Source of the DNA: Fragilaria crotonensis
Lineage: Eukaryota; Bacillariophyta; Fragilariophyceae; Fragilariales; Fragilariaceae
NCBI GenBank assembly: GCA_022925895.1
Contig: JAKSYS010000099.1
Coordinates: 1 to 64,000, forward strand
Direction: 5' to 3'
DNA length: 64,000 nucleotides
The notes beneath the pieces were generated by a model. It was given only the letters and a program-made list of their open reading frames with translations, did not search any database and was not told the DNA's origin. Positions 24,701 through 34,003 of this stretch are shown one piece after another. The first letter of the stretch is position 1; the number at the start of each line of letters is the position of its first letter. The position numbers and the translations under genes were made by a program.

Positions 24701-25921
24701 GCCGAATCTGGTTGCGTCGAACTACCTTCATAACCTCCGTATTCTTACCGGTTTGTTCTGTGGCAAAATCGCAAATTAGAGTCCCGGAACACCCACATCA
24801 TCGATGAATTCAGTTAGTGCTTGTGCGATATCGTGACTCGACTTCGACGCCATGGGGTAAACGCGAGTAAAGGATCCATTTGTTATTAGTTGAGCACATT
24901 CCATCCCGTTCAATGACTTTACTTTTGAAAACAAGGTATCCATGTAAAAGGTGTCGGCGAGTCTTCGTCTGTGCAAGTTCAAGTGATCAACTCTGTAACG
25001 TCTGTGTAAAGGGTGAATGGCGTAGCGAACGCCACGCTGGGTTGTCGTCTTCAACGTTTTCTGCGCAGTTTCAATTCCACATCTAAACCTCCTCGCCACC
25101 GTTTCAGCGTTGACGCGCGAATGTCGATCTTTGCTGCCAATAAACGAAATACTTGCCTCACGATACGAGGTCGCCACTCGGACGTTGCTTATCATCCGAT
25201 TCAGGAACGTCGCATCATCATAGGGCATTAGGTCATTGGATGATTCATCAGGCGGAAGTACATTGTCATTGTTTCGGATTCTCATTGCTGAAATCTTTCT
25301 GCGCTCTGACATCTCGATAATAGGCAAATCCGATGACATAACCGATACGTTTGCAATACTTACACTGGATGGCTCCCAAACCGTGTCATCGGTCATTTGG
25401 ATTGTCTTACAGTTCTCCAACTCGTACTGCGTTGGCACTCGTGTCTCGAAATATACCGTCGTACCGTCCATTTTAAACGGAACATGCACAACGTTCGCAA
25501 TCGTGATCCCAAAGGGTCGCGTACTGTCAGTTGGATCATCGGAGACCGACACACCATAATATCGTAATTGGTTTGGGTTTATTAAGCTCATTCGCATTCG
25601 ACTTCCATACCATAGCACTTGATTAAACCTCAAGATCACAGTCTCACCACTTGACTCATCGGTAAAGGCCGTTGCTGCGTTAACCACTGAAACATTCGTA
25701 ATTGGATCATAATCACTTGTGTACGGCGAAACGTCACATTGCTCTCCGGTATACTCTAGTATTTTGAAATTCGGCCCAGCAACGCACGTATCTGCATGGG
25801 AATCCATTTCACAACGCGCATTATAACCTTCCTCCGTTCTAAACTCGTCGCCACGGTTCACTGCATTGATCGATCGAGTCCTGCTGCCCGTCTTAATCGT
25901 CGCCACAGATCGCCCCAGCAC
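21749..25921 (-). pseudogene. pol region of Copia element 3
   Basis: Minus-strand pol polyprotein. The protease has CEMDSHADTCVAGPN near 25.8 kb. Integrase motifs include YMDTLFSK near 24.94 kb and NHRAETEIREIK near 24.65 kb. The chromodomain-like segment has GWKILCQWKDGSTDW near 23.65 kb. The reverse transcriptase has ACDIGNAYLNAPC near 23.1 kb and LVYVDDVLIISH near 22.83 kb, and RNase H has MHVFVDANHAGNV near 22.2 kb. The order is Copia. Counted as broken together with the element. Confidence 0.87.
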
Positions 25922-27388
25922 CTCACATTTGCAAGGTGTTGGGGATACAAGTCAATACTCACGTCGGGGCCCGAATCGAGCACCCGCTTTTCCACCACGA
26001 TCACCTCCAGCAGCCGGAGCACGGGCCGGCGCATTCGAGCATCAGCGTCATATTCAACGACCTCTGTTGACGAATTTGCCGCGGTCGCCGCAATCGCGCG
26101 TGGCTGGTCGCTTGTACGGTTGTCGTTTGTGTATCGGCCGCCACCGCGCCCGCCGTACGAGCCACGGTCCGCGTATCCTCGGCCGCCACCGCGTCCATAA
26201 CCACCTCCACGGCCGTCGAAGCGACCCGAACCACCGCGATTGGCTAGGTATTCACGACGCTGATGAATATAAGCAATGCCTCCACATGTTCTCAATTTCT
26301 CCCACTCATCACTTGTAAAGTTTCGATTGATATCGGATACATCAACTCCGTTCATTACAACTTTCAACTTTTGTCCCCACCGCCACGGCCGCCACCGCGA
26401 TTACCGGAGCGTCCACTCCCACGACTGCCGCCTCCACGAGACTTGGTCGACGTTGTGGCACCAATCGATCGTTTGTTGTTCTTACCTGGTTCGGATAGTG
26501 CGAATCGACTCGAGACCGTTCGGGAAAGTGTGATACACGCGGCATCAAAATCAGCCAAGTACTTATCACGTACAATTCCATAGTCGTCTGAACCTGAATA
26601 TCGTCACAACGTATGCTGCGAAGAAGGAACTGTACCTTTGTTGCTCATACATGGGCTGCCCTGCATCTTCCAATTCTTTGAACGCCTCATTCATCCGGGT
26701 TAAATATTTCTCGAATGGAAATGCAGCTTCACTTTTCCAGAAAAGCGCTTCCAATTTCGCATTTGCCGAAGCTGCACGCCTCATATCGTGCGCCTCCAAT
26801 ATAATGTTCGCGTAAGAGCAAATGCGCGGCACGTCCATCACCATCGCTTACCTTTTCAAACCAGGTTGCACCGTCTGTCTTTGTCAATAAGTCTTTGAAC
26901 AAGTGATAAACCTCACGATTGTCTTCAATGTATTGCGGGGTGTCGAACGATACCGCCCATAACGTGCGAGTATACTCATCTGGCGCATCATTAGGATCGG
27001 CATCAGCAGGGCGAATAACATAGCTCAAGGGCACACCAGCTTTACCCTTCCTCGAGTCAAGATAATTTGTCACTTTCTTTATCCAATTCTTATAATCACT
27101 TGCGTTAAACGCGTCAGGATAATACAGCTTTGAGTCAGACTCCTTGCCTTCCTTAACCAAGGACATTTCACGAATGAGTTGGGCAATCTTGGCATCATTC
27201 AACTCCGTTAGATCACATGGAGCATCCTCGCGGAGTTTCTTGTTAACCCAGAACTTGACTGCCTTCAACTTTGTGCGAGCTAAACCCATCAAAACTCTAG
27301 TAGCCGCAGGGGAACGTTTAGAATTGCGGTCCGCCATGGAGTCCAACTCAGAATCCGTATAGTTGGCTAGCTCCTCAACAGACTCCAA
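25858..27388 (-). pseudogene. gag region of Copia element 3
   Basis: The N-terminal part (about 26.73-27.39 kb) opens MESVEELANYTDSEL and is a helical gag-like protein with WIKKVTNYLDSRKGK. The C-terminal part (about 25.9-26.6 kb) is strongly Gly/Arg-rich, with RGG repeats such as GRGGGYGRGGGRGY and SRGGGSRGSGRSG. That suggests RNA binding through RGG boxes instead of a CCHC knuckle. The role as the capsid protein is inferred from position and resemblance to element 2. Confidence 0.7.
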
Positions 27389-27856
27389 CCCTTCATACTC
27401 AATAAGTCGAGTTTGGGAGGATATCCCTCAATCCACACACGTGAAGAATAAAACGCATCGGCTGATGTTCCAACCCAGGGAACATCGCTTCAAGATCAAC
27501 GACGATGGGAATTTCTGCCATGATGTCTGTGTCAATTTACGAGAGGGTGTCAATACCACTCCTACGTGCGTGCGAATACCAGCGATTTCGGACAACATAT
27601 TGTGACCGCCGTGACCATGGGAGTCAACATCGCGCCAAGAGATGATCCGTCTCTGGCTTGTACGTACAAACGCAAAGGCTGGAACCCAGACCAATGCTCT
27701 ATGACCGGCTGAGCGACCCCATGACGGTGGCCTACCTTAATCGCTCATACAATGCCATGTCATAGCATCACCTCGTCCGTTTATCCGAGGGATGGCAACA
27801 CATGGGTGTCGTCTTTTCAAAACGCAACTCCTCGTTCTCATATCTTTCTCAATTCA

Positions 27857-27871
27857 CTGGGTCTGATAAAC
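27857..27871 (-). other. Primer-binding site of element 3
   Basis: The minus strand reads GTTTATCAGACCCAG directly after the LTR end, the same as in elements 1 and 2. Confidence 0.65.
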
Positions 27872-27965
27872 TGTTTAAGATAAGCCGTCATGTCCAAAGA
27901 AACACTTACCACACAAGCAAGAAGATCAATAACAACAGGTTAAAACAATATTATAATATAATATA
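27872..27965 (-). repeat. Right (5') LTR of element 3, inner part
   Basis: The inner 94 bp of the roughly 194-bp LTR, ending (on the minus strand) in TTAAACA next to the primer-binding site. The rest of the LTR lies beyond the inserted MULE at 32348-32447. Confidence 0.8.
27957..27965. repeat. MULE target-site duplication, left copy
   Basis: TATAATATA, repeated exactly at 32339-32347 on the other side of the MULE. Nine bases is the usual length for Mutator-like elements. Confidence 0.9.
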
Positions 27966-28407
27966 GGGGAAATTGCAATTTAGTCCATAAATAAGTTTAA
28001 AGATTATAAAGTACAATGACCCTCTATCTAGTTTTGTACGGTATTGCAATATAGTACATTATGATTTCTAAATTGCATTGTAGTACACATCTTTTGGCCA
28101 TGTTTGCTATCTAGTACATTTGTCTATTATATAATCCATTTCTCAAATGCAGCGCCTGCCACTCCAAGCTTTCACAGAAGATATCGTACCCCGTCCTGTA
28201 GACTAAACAAAAATCAACCATGTTCACCACGCTTCTTTGGAGCCGTTCTTCGTCATTTATCTTCCCATGATAGCATCGATGGGTGCAAACCATTTCATTC
28301 TGATCCTGTCCATCAACCTCAACATTGGTCATAATTCACTTAGGTGCAATACTCTTGTCATATTGAATGATATCCATGGTGTGTCAAATTTCCTTGAAAA
28401 ACAATTT
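27966..28407 (+). repeat. Left terminal inverted repeat of the MULE
   Basis: About 442 bp, the reverse complement of 31898-32338 with few differences. It starts with GGGG next to the target duplication. Confidence 0.93.
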
Positions 28408-28568
28408 GTGCGCTATCAGTACTTGGCCGTATACACTTATGTAGAGGTATACTACGGCGCCTCCTCAATTTCCTCCACTACTATACATCATCATCCAGCC
28501 AAAATCCATCTGACACTCACCACTTCAAACAACAAGAAAGAACATTCAGCTCTTTTCCTTTCTTTTGT

Positions 28569-28621
28569 CCTTTGTCCTACCACGACGGTCCACCATTGTC
28601 GTATTGTCTGATAGGGTACTA
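28569..28621 (+). promoter_or_regulatory. Leader-like motif shared with the piggyBac relic
   Basis: Similar to 19753-19798 and ending TTGTCTGATAGGGTACTA. It lies about 90 bp upstream of the protease reading frame. A promoter or leader role is inferred from position only. Confidence 0.3.
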
Positions 28622-28713
28622 CCATCCAGTAGCTACGTATCGACAAGAAAGCAGCAAAGAACTGTGACAGGCGTGGTGTGACAGGAGTTAAGAAGTGACA
28701 GGAGAAGCAATTA

Positions 28714-29992
28714 TTGTATCTTCGCACACGTGGCCGCCAAATGTCCAGTATGAATGTTGAACAACCTTATGGCGGTCATTTTTCTGGTGATCCTCGCGTC
28801 CTTGGCTATTTGTTGACTCCCACTGAAGATGACATCATTGCTTTGAAACGTGATCAATGGCTCAGCACTCATCTTCTTGATGTAATCGTTCAACGTGCTG
28901 GAATACGGCCGGACATTGATGTGGATCCATTTGCACCACTTCTTGGAAGTTTGGGTGCAGAGACATACATATCCTCCATGAATCTCACGGCATCACTAAA
29001 GAGGGCTCAAGTCAAGAAGATAAAGGTGTGGAAGAGTAATCAGGAGTCCATCAAGCAACTTCGAGAAAAGCTAAAATTTAGATGGAACAGCCGGCTTCAA
29101 CTAATGGGAAATCATATCGTCTCATTGTTCCATTGGTGAATCCGCCTGGTGAAGTGGGCCACTTCTTTGTGGGTTGTTTTGATTTTCTATGCATTGCTCG
29201 AGTTTCTTTACTCATGTTTCGTTCTATGATTCCTTGGAGCGAAATGCGAGGAGGGTTGTTCGTGGCAGCACTGCAGCCAAACTGGTGCAGAAGGTCAATA
29301 CCTTTGTTAATAACTTTGTTCTGCACCGACCTGAGCACCATCATCTACAGCAATCAGACGGTGCTGTACTTCGAACTGTGTTTTACCAATCATGCCCGGA
29401 ACAACAAAACGGATTTGACTGTGGGCTATTTGCTGTGGCTGTGTGTTTGCATCTTGCGGAACGAAAGCCTGTTGACCCAAACTCCTTTGCACAATGCAAT
29501 GTCACAGAAGCAAGGAGATTATTGTCGCATTGTCTTGGTGTCAATACGGTCATCGATGTTGACAATGAAGAGCTGGAGACCACCAGCACATACTTCAGGG
29601 GGTGCTTTCCGCTTCTTTCTTCCTCAGGCAAGTTCGAGAATAGTGCTCAAGGTGTTCCGCCTCGCATGGCAACCACAAGAAAATCTACACCCTCGAAAAC
29701 AAGAAACATCCAAGCAGCAGAAGGATCACAGAAAAAGAAGATTGCTGTGAAGAAGGTCAAACGGGAGTTGAAGGTCAAGACAAATTCTGACGCGGACATT
29801 GTTGTTGATAAAAATGGCACAACCGAGGTGAAGCTGACCGAGGTTGTCCCGAAGAGCCCCATCAGGAAAGCCGTTGAAGAAGAAGACAATGAGTGTGAAG
29901 AAGACAATGAGTGTGACAATGCGTCCATAGATAGTCTCGCCTCCGAAGAGATGCAGGTTCTTTTGCAGGGGAAACGTGGATTCAGATGTTGA
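28714..29992 (+). pseudogene. Ulp1/SENP-like C48 cysteine protease of the MULE
   Basis: Ulp1-family proteases cleave SUMO or other ubiquitin-like proteins. An N-terminal part (28714-29100) of unknown fold precedes the catalytic domain. Visible catalytic elements are His in NPPGEVGHFFVGCFDF, Asp in SFYDSLERN, Gln in CPEQQNGFD and Cys in GFDCGLFAVAVCLHL, in the order expected for C48 peptidases. A Lys-rich and then acidic tail (EEEDNECEEDNECDN) follows. The sequence switches frame about twice (near 29.1 and 29.18 kb) with no convincing introns, so this copy is either decayed or misassembled. Its place beside the transposase and inside the terminal repeats makes it element cargo, not a host gene. 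Confidence 0.75.
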
Positions 29993-31250
29993 CATATCTA
30001 AAGGAAGCGTGCCCCATTATTTGTCAGCAGGGAGGAGCGCACCAAGCCATGGCTGATGACAATTCTCAACTTCGTGAAACACCATTTGTCTTTGTGTCTG
30101 ATCGGGACAAAGGTCTCAAGGAGGCGGTGAAACGAGTGTTTCCTACAAGTATAGAATTCAGTTGTGCACAGCACATACGAGCAAATGTGACGCAGAGGTT
30201 TGGAAGAAACGCTTCCAAATATGTTATGGCAATTGCCAAAACATACTCTGCCCGATACGTGGAGTTGCTAATGGACAAAACAAAACGAGTGAAACCGCAG
30301 GCTGCAAAGTACATCCAAGATATTGAGGAAGGTGGTGTCCTGTGGAAGTCATCCCAGTGGCTCAGTCGGCAGCATCAGTATCCACCTCGATTTGGGATAG
30401 TGACAAGCAACACAAGCGAATCGGTTAACAGTATGTTCACAGGGGCTCGTGACCTTCCGTGGATGGGTGCATTTGAGCACTTGGTCAATCTTCTGTCAAG
30501 TCGTATCTGCAGGCTGAGAACGGTGTATTCCAAGCATGACGGTGGTGATGTTGTGCCAAGAGTGAAAAAGCTTCTCAAGGCAAGATGGGAGAAAGCAGCC
30601 TCAATGACAGTGCTAGAAGTCGAGGAGGACTGTGGACATTTTGAAGTTGTGTCGCCGGAGTATGGAGATCCTGAGGATGCTGATATTGGTGATATAATTG
30701 TTGGTGTCGATGTGCCAAATGTGCAACTTAACTTGCACATGGTGAAACCAGAACAACGATGGTGCTCATGTGGTGCATGGCAGGACTGCATGATTCCTTG
30801 CCGACATGCAATGGCGGTGTATCGGCTTCACAAAGGCTACGACTTGACCTATATACAATCAGAGCTTGTGGGTGATTATCATAAGTTTGGGTACGTGCAA
30901 AAACGCTCAAGCAGAACGTTTATCCGGTAAGCACCGACTCTTTGAAATCTGATGGCATTACGCTGCCGCCAATTGTTAAAAAGCGTGGAGCTGGGCGCCC
31001 CAAAACCAAGAGAATTCGTCATCGAAGTGAATACCGAATGGGCGAAGATTCTCCAATCATCTGTTCGAACTGCAGCCGCCGAGGTCATAATAAGAGGACT
31101 TGTCCAAATCCAAAAACGCCTACCGAGAGATTGCTTCCTGAGGAGAAGACCGAGGAAAACAACAACAACGACGATGAGGAGCGTGGCAAAGAAATGCAAC
31201 GTGAAAACGAAGAAGACGAGGAAAGAAAGGAGGAGCAATACGAATTATAA
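29986..31250 (+). pseudogene. MULE transposase, N-terminally truncated
   Basis: A 314-residue frame opening MLTYLKEACP matches the C-terminal half of MULE transposases. VSDRDKGLKEAVKRVF carries one catalytic Asp, and TSNTSESVNSMF carries the catalytic Glu. A SWIM zinc finger (CSC...PCRHAM, CxCx9CxH) follows. After one frame change near 30.92 kb the sequence continues LPPIVKKRGAGRPKTKRIRHRSEY and a zinc knuckle, CSNCSRRGHNKRTC, typical for the C-terminus of this family. The N-terminal part with the first catalytic Asp is missing, so cis activity is unlikely. The sequence before the ATG (TTCTTTTGCAG then TGGATTCAG) looks like a splice acceptor, so an upstream exon may have been lost. Confidence 0.82.
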
Positions 31251-31404
31251 AAACGAAATAGATGCAGAAGACGCACTTGACATGCAAGAGGAAACACAAG
31301 ACGAGTAACCACAGCATGGTAGTTGCTTGATGAAGGTAACAAAAATAGTTCTACTACTAGACTATGAGTTACTTCATTTCTTGTCATGTCCTGCATCTAG
31401 GTTA

Positions 31405-31770
31405 CTAATTGTTGCCTGTCGTATCATCTTCTCCTGTTTTCTTGAAGCGGCATTCCACGTCAACAATGCCACCATTTTCATCGTGACTGCGAATGAACTC
31501 TACCTCGTTGCGAGGTACCTTGAGACGGAAATCCACCGAAATAACTCTCCCAGTGCTGTCCCTGGTGTAGATGTACTCGATTGGGTTGTCATCAGTGTTT
31601 GGAAAGACTTCTGCCATGTCAACCTTGCCATAGTCCTCGTCGTCCTCGATGATGTAGTTTTCATCAGGGTTCTTGGAATTGGCTTCATTGGAATTCTCAT
31701 GAACAATTTGTTCATCAGCAGACTTGTCCTTATTATTTAAATCATTACGTTCATCGCCAGTATTCTTCAT
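31405..31770 (-). CDS. Small acidic ORF inside the MULE, convergent to the transposase
   Basis: An intact 121-residue frame from ATG at 31770, MKNTGDERNDLNNKD onward. It is acidic in the first half (ENYIIEDDEDYGKVDM). Its C-terminal half, EYIYTRDSTGRVISVDF and EVEFIRSHDENGGIVDVEC, could form beta strands. No family was recognised. It lies just inside the right terminal repeat and runs toward the transposase, the arrangement known for mudrB in maize MuDR, though no sequence relation to mudrB is claimed. It could be a captured host fragment. Confidence 0.45.
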   Translation of the reverse strand: MKNTGDERNDLNNKDKSADEQIVHENSNEANSKNPDENYIIEDDEDYGKVDMAEVFPNTDDNPIEYIYTRDSTGRVISVDFRLKVPRNEVEFIRSHDENGGIVDVECRFKKTGEDDTTGNN

Positions 31771-31897
31771 GGTGGTCGTGGATGAGGTGTTAATGTCCAC
31801 TTGGGTTTAATTGCCATTGTGTGGCAGCTTTCGAACATGAAGATCTCCTCCACTATACTGTGTACAAGCATTTGTGTACAACACTGTTTCGAAACTG

Positions 31898-32338
31898 AAA
31901 TTGTTTTCCAAGGAAATTTGACACACCATGGATATCATTCAATATGACAAGAGTATTGCACCTAAGTGAATTATGACCAATGTTGAGGTTGATGGACAGG
32001 ATCAGAATGAAATGGTTTGCACCCATCGATGCTATCATGGGAAGATAAATGACGAAGAACGGCTCCAAAGAAGCGTGGTGAACATGGTTGATTTTTGTTT
32101 AGTCTACAGGACGGGTACGATATCTTCTGTGAAAGCTTGGAGTGGCAGGCGCTGCATTTGAGAAATGGATTATATAATAGACAAATGTACTAGATAGCAA
32201 ACATGGCCAAAAGATGTGTACTACAATGCAATTTAGAAATCATAATGTACTATATTGCAATACCGTACAAAACTAGATAGAGGGTCATTGTACTTTATAA
32301 TCTTTAAACTTATTTATGGACTAAATTGCAATTTCCCC
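31898..32338 (-). repeat. Right terminal inverted repeat of the MULE
   Basis: About 441 bp, the reverse complement of the left repeat. It ends CCCC directly before the target duplication. Confidence 0.93.
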
Positions 32339-32347
32339 TATAATATA
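32339..32347. repeat. MULE target-site duplication, right copy
   Basis: TATAATATA, an exact repeat of 27957-27965. Confidence 0.9.
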
Positions 32348-32447
32348 TAAAGATACACGTTACGTTCACATAATGACTGAATCACGAGTCCGGATCGATA
32401 TAATGACCCACCGACAGTACAGTAGACAGTACGACCAGCATTAAACA
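32348..32447 (-). repeat. Right (5') LTR of element 3, outer part
   Basis: The outer 100 bp of the LTR beyond the MULE. It matches the left LTR at 21500-21599 with one difference. Confidence 0.85.
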
Positions 32448-32947
32448 TAGCCATAGCCAAAAAAGTGCCGAACTGCGAACTCTCAAACGATCTATTCCCT
32501 ACGAGGATCTAAATCCACTGATCCAAAATAACAAAGGCATCGAATAATTCTTTCCCCCAAACCTTGCTGGTCTGCCAAAGCATCAGTTGCGTTGGCCATG
32601 ATACTGCACTGGCAACAAACAAAAGGAACAAATGCTTCGCCTGCATTGTGCGTGAACAAACGCCAAATGTCTACAAGGAAAACATGATCCCACGAAAGTA
32701 GAGTAACATAAAGCACGGTATTCCAAAACTACGATAACTGCCGCCGGCGATGGACGGAAGGCCCCAAACCAAAGCGTCCTACGTGGAACCAACGGGACAA
32801 ACGGTGGACTGCTACGCTAATATCAATTGGGTAAAATGTGATGTAATGACAACCATCGCTAAGTATTGCATTGTCCAGCCCCGACGTATGCCACTTGTAG
32901 ATCAATCTCATATACGATGATCCTCTGTCGTTCAACTCTTCAAATTC
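32448..32947. other. Intergenic stretch
   Basis: 500 bp between Copia element 3 and the first host gene of the right half. No feature was recognised. Confidence 0.5.
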
Positions 32948-33751
32948 CTAGACAGTGGCAAGATATGCCTGGGCATCCCTCTTGCGCTTCCACACAACTG
33001 CAGCTGTCGCAAGTCCAACCGCCGCCAAGGCCAGGACAATTCCAGCAATCGCTCCGCCGCTCAATCCTTTCCCACCCTTGGATGCTGGATTCACCGTCGG
33101 CACCTTGTCGGGGATCGCAGAGGTGGGGCCCTTGAGACTGGGCTGTAGTTGTGGAATGCTCAAGGTTGGTGTAGACGCAACAGGCGACAGCATGACTGGA
33201 GCAATGTCTGCGGGAGCAACAATTGCGACTGGCGACAGCAACGCCACTGGAGTGAATGGCGGATTAATTACAGCCGCTACTGGAGACGACACTGGACTCA
33301 TGATGACTGGAGCCACAAATGACGATGGCTCCGCCGTCATGGTTGGCACTTCACTGGTTGATGGATTTGCAGGCGGGGTTGAAGCCACGGTTGGACCTGG
33401 ATTCATGCCGGGTGCCAATGTTGGCAGTGTCGCGACAATAGGACTGCGGTTCGGTGACTTCGAAGTGGGAGTTGGATTATGATGAGGCGCAATGTCAGAC
33501 GGGCGAGCATGTGGCGGACCGTCTACCGGCATCATACTCATACTAAAGTCGGCTTGAAGGGATGTAGCCCACGCTGCCTCGATTTCCTTGAGCAACGAGA
33601 TCGCCTCGTCGGAAACAAACTTGACATTCCCCTTGTTCGTCCGTGTTGTGGTGTCAAGGATCTTTCGGAGAGGACCAGGTTGCCCTGCGGCGGTGGATGC
33701 GACGATCAGGAGGAGGATTGAGATGTTTCTTGTCATTGTAGTGCCATGCAT
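32948..33751 (-). CDS. Mucin-like type I membrane protein
   Basis: 267 residues from ATG at 33751 (33736 is also possible). An N-terminal signal peptide (ISILLLIVASTAAGQPG) is followed by a short charged region (KFVSDEAISLLKEIEAAW). A long Pro/Thr/Ser/Val-rich stalk with repeats such as PTMTAEPSS, VIMSPVSSPVA and VAIVAPADIAP comes next. A single membrane segment, GAIAGIVLALAAVGLATAAVV, is followed by a short basic tail (WKRKRDAQAYLATV). This layout fits a cell-surface protein with an O-glycosylated stalk. The family is unknown. The track-length frame extends further upstream but has no better start. Confidence 0.7.
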   Translation of the reverse strand: MHGTTMTRNISILLLIVASTAAGQPGPLRKILDTTTRTNKGNVKFVSDEAISLLKEIEAAWATSLQADFSMSMMPVDGPPHARPSDIAPHHNPTPTSKSPNRSPIVATLPTLAPGMNPGPTVASTPPANPSTSEVPTMTAEPSSFVAPVIMSPVSSPVAAVINPPFTPVALLSPVAIVAPADIAPVMLSPVASTPTLSIPQLQPSLKGPTSAIPDKVPTVNPASKGGKGLSGGAIAGIVLALAAVGLATAAVVWKRKRDAQAYLATV

Positions 33752-34003
33752 GTTGTTAATGTTGTGAGATGATTCTCGACGGGAGCATCTCACACCTTTC
33801 GAGTTCTTGACAAAACGCACTTGTCACACATGATCGAAATTCAAAATCGGAGGGTGCACTGTGACTCGATGTCAGTCGTGCGACCTTGTCTGGTAAAATC
33901 CACAACGGTACTCAGTACTCGGTGTTGGTAGTCGCATGATGGCAATCTGAACATTCCTGCAATTTGTACAACTTTACAAACATTTCCGGGATCCATGGTG
34001 CTC

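Larger units (their letters stand above)
27966..32338 (+). mobile_element. Mutator-like DNA transposon (MULE) with Ulp1-type protease
   Basis: A 4373-bp element with about 440-bp terminal inverted repeats (27966-28407 and 31898-32338) starting GGGGAAATTGCAATTTAGTC. A perfect 9-bp duplication (TATAATATA) flanks it. It lies inside the right LTR of Copia element 3, so it inserted later. Plus-strand contents are an Ulp1/SENP-like cysteine protease region (28.7-30.0 kb) and a MULE transposase with SWIM finger and zinc knuckle (30.0-31.3 kb). A small ORF (31405-31770) runs the opposite way. The terminal repeats are nearly identical to each other. The genes carry about three or four frame changes and the transposase lacks its N-terminal part, so this copy is probably non-autonomous. 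The Ulp1 cargo recalls plant Kaonashi-type MULEs. Confidence 0.92.
21491..32447 (-). mobile_element. Copia (CoDi-like) LTR retrotransposon (element 3), split by a MULE
   Basis: A minus-strand element of about 6.6 kb net. On the minus strand it runs from the right LTR (32447-32348 plus 27965-27872, parted by the inserted MULE) through the primer-binding sequence TTTATCAGACCCAG, gag, protease, integrase, a chromodomain-like segment, reverse transcriptase and RNase H. A polypurine tract (CGCGGGGAC) comes before the left LTR at 21599. The recognisable left LTR is 109 bp. Across the shared part the two LTRs differ at one position, so the insertion is young. The coding region is broken at about four or five places. 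Its domain order and motifs match element 2, but the LTRs are unrelated, so it is a different family of the same lineage. Confidence 0.9.

Noticed and set aside
28104-28334. Frames within the MULE terminal repeats (also at 31853-32161)
   Set aside because: The same peptide appears in both inverted repeats only because the DNA is repeated. No sign of a gene.
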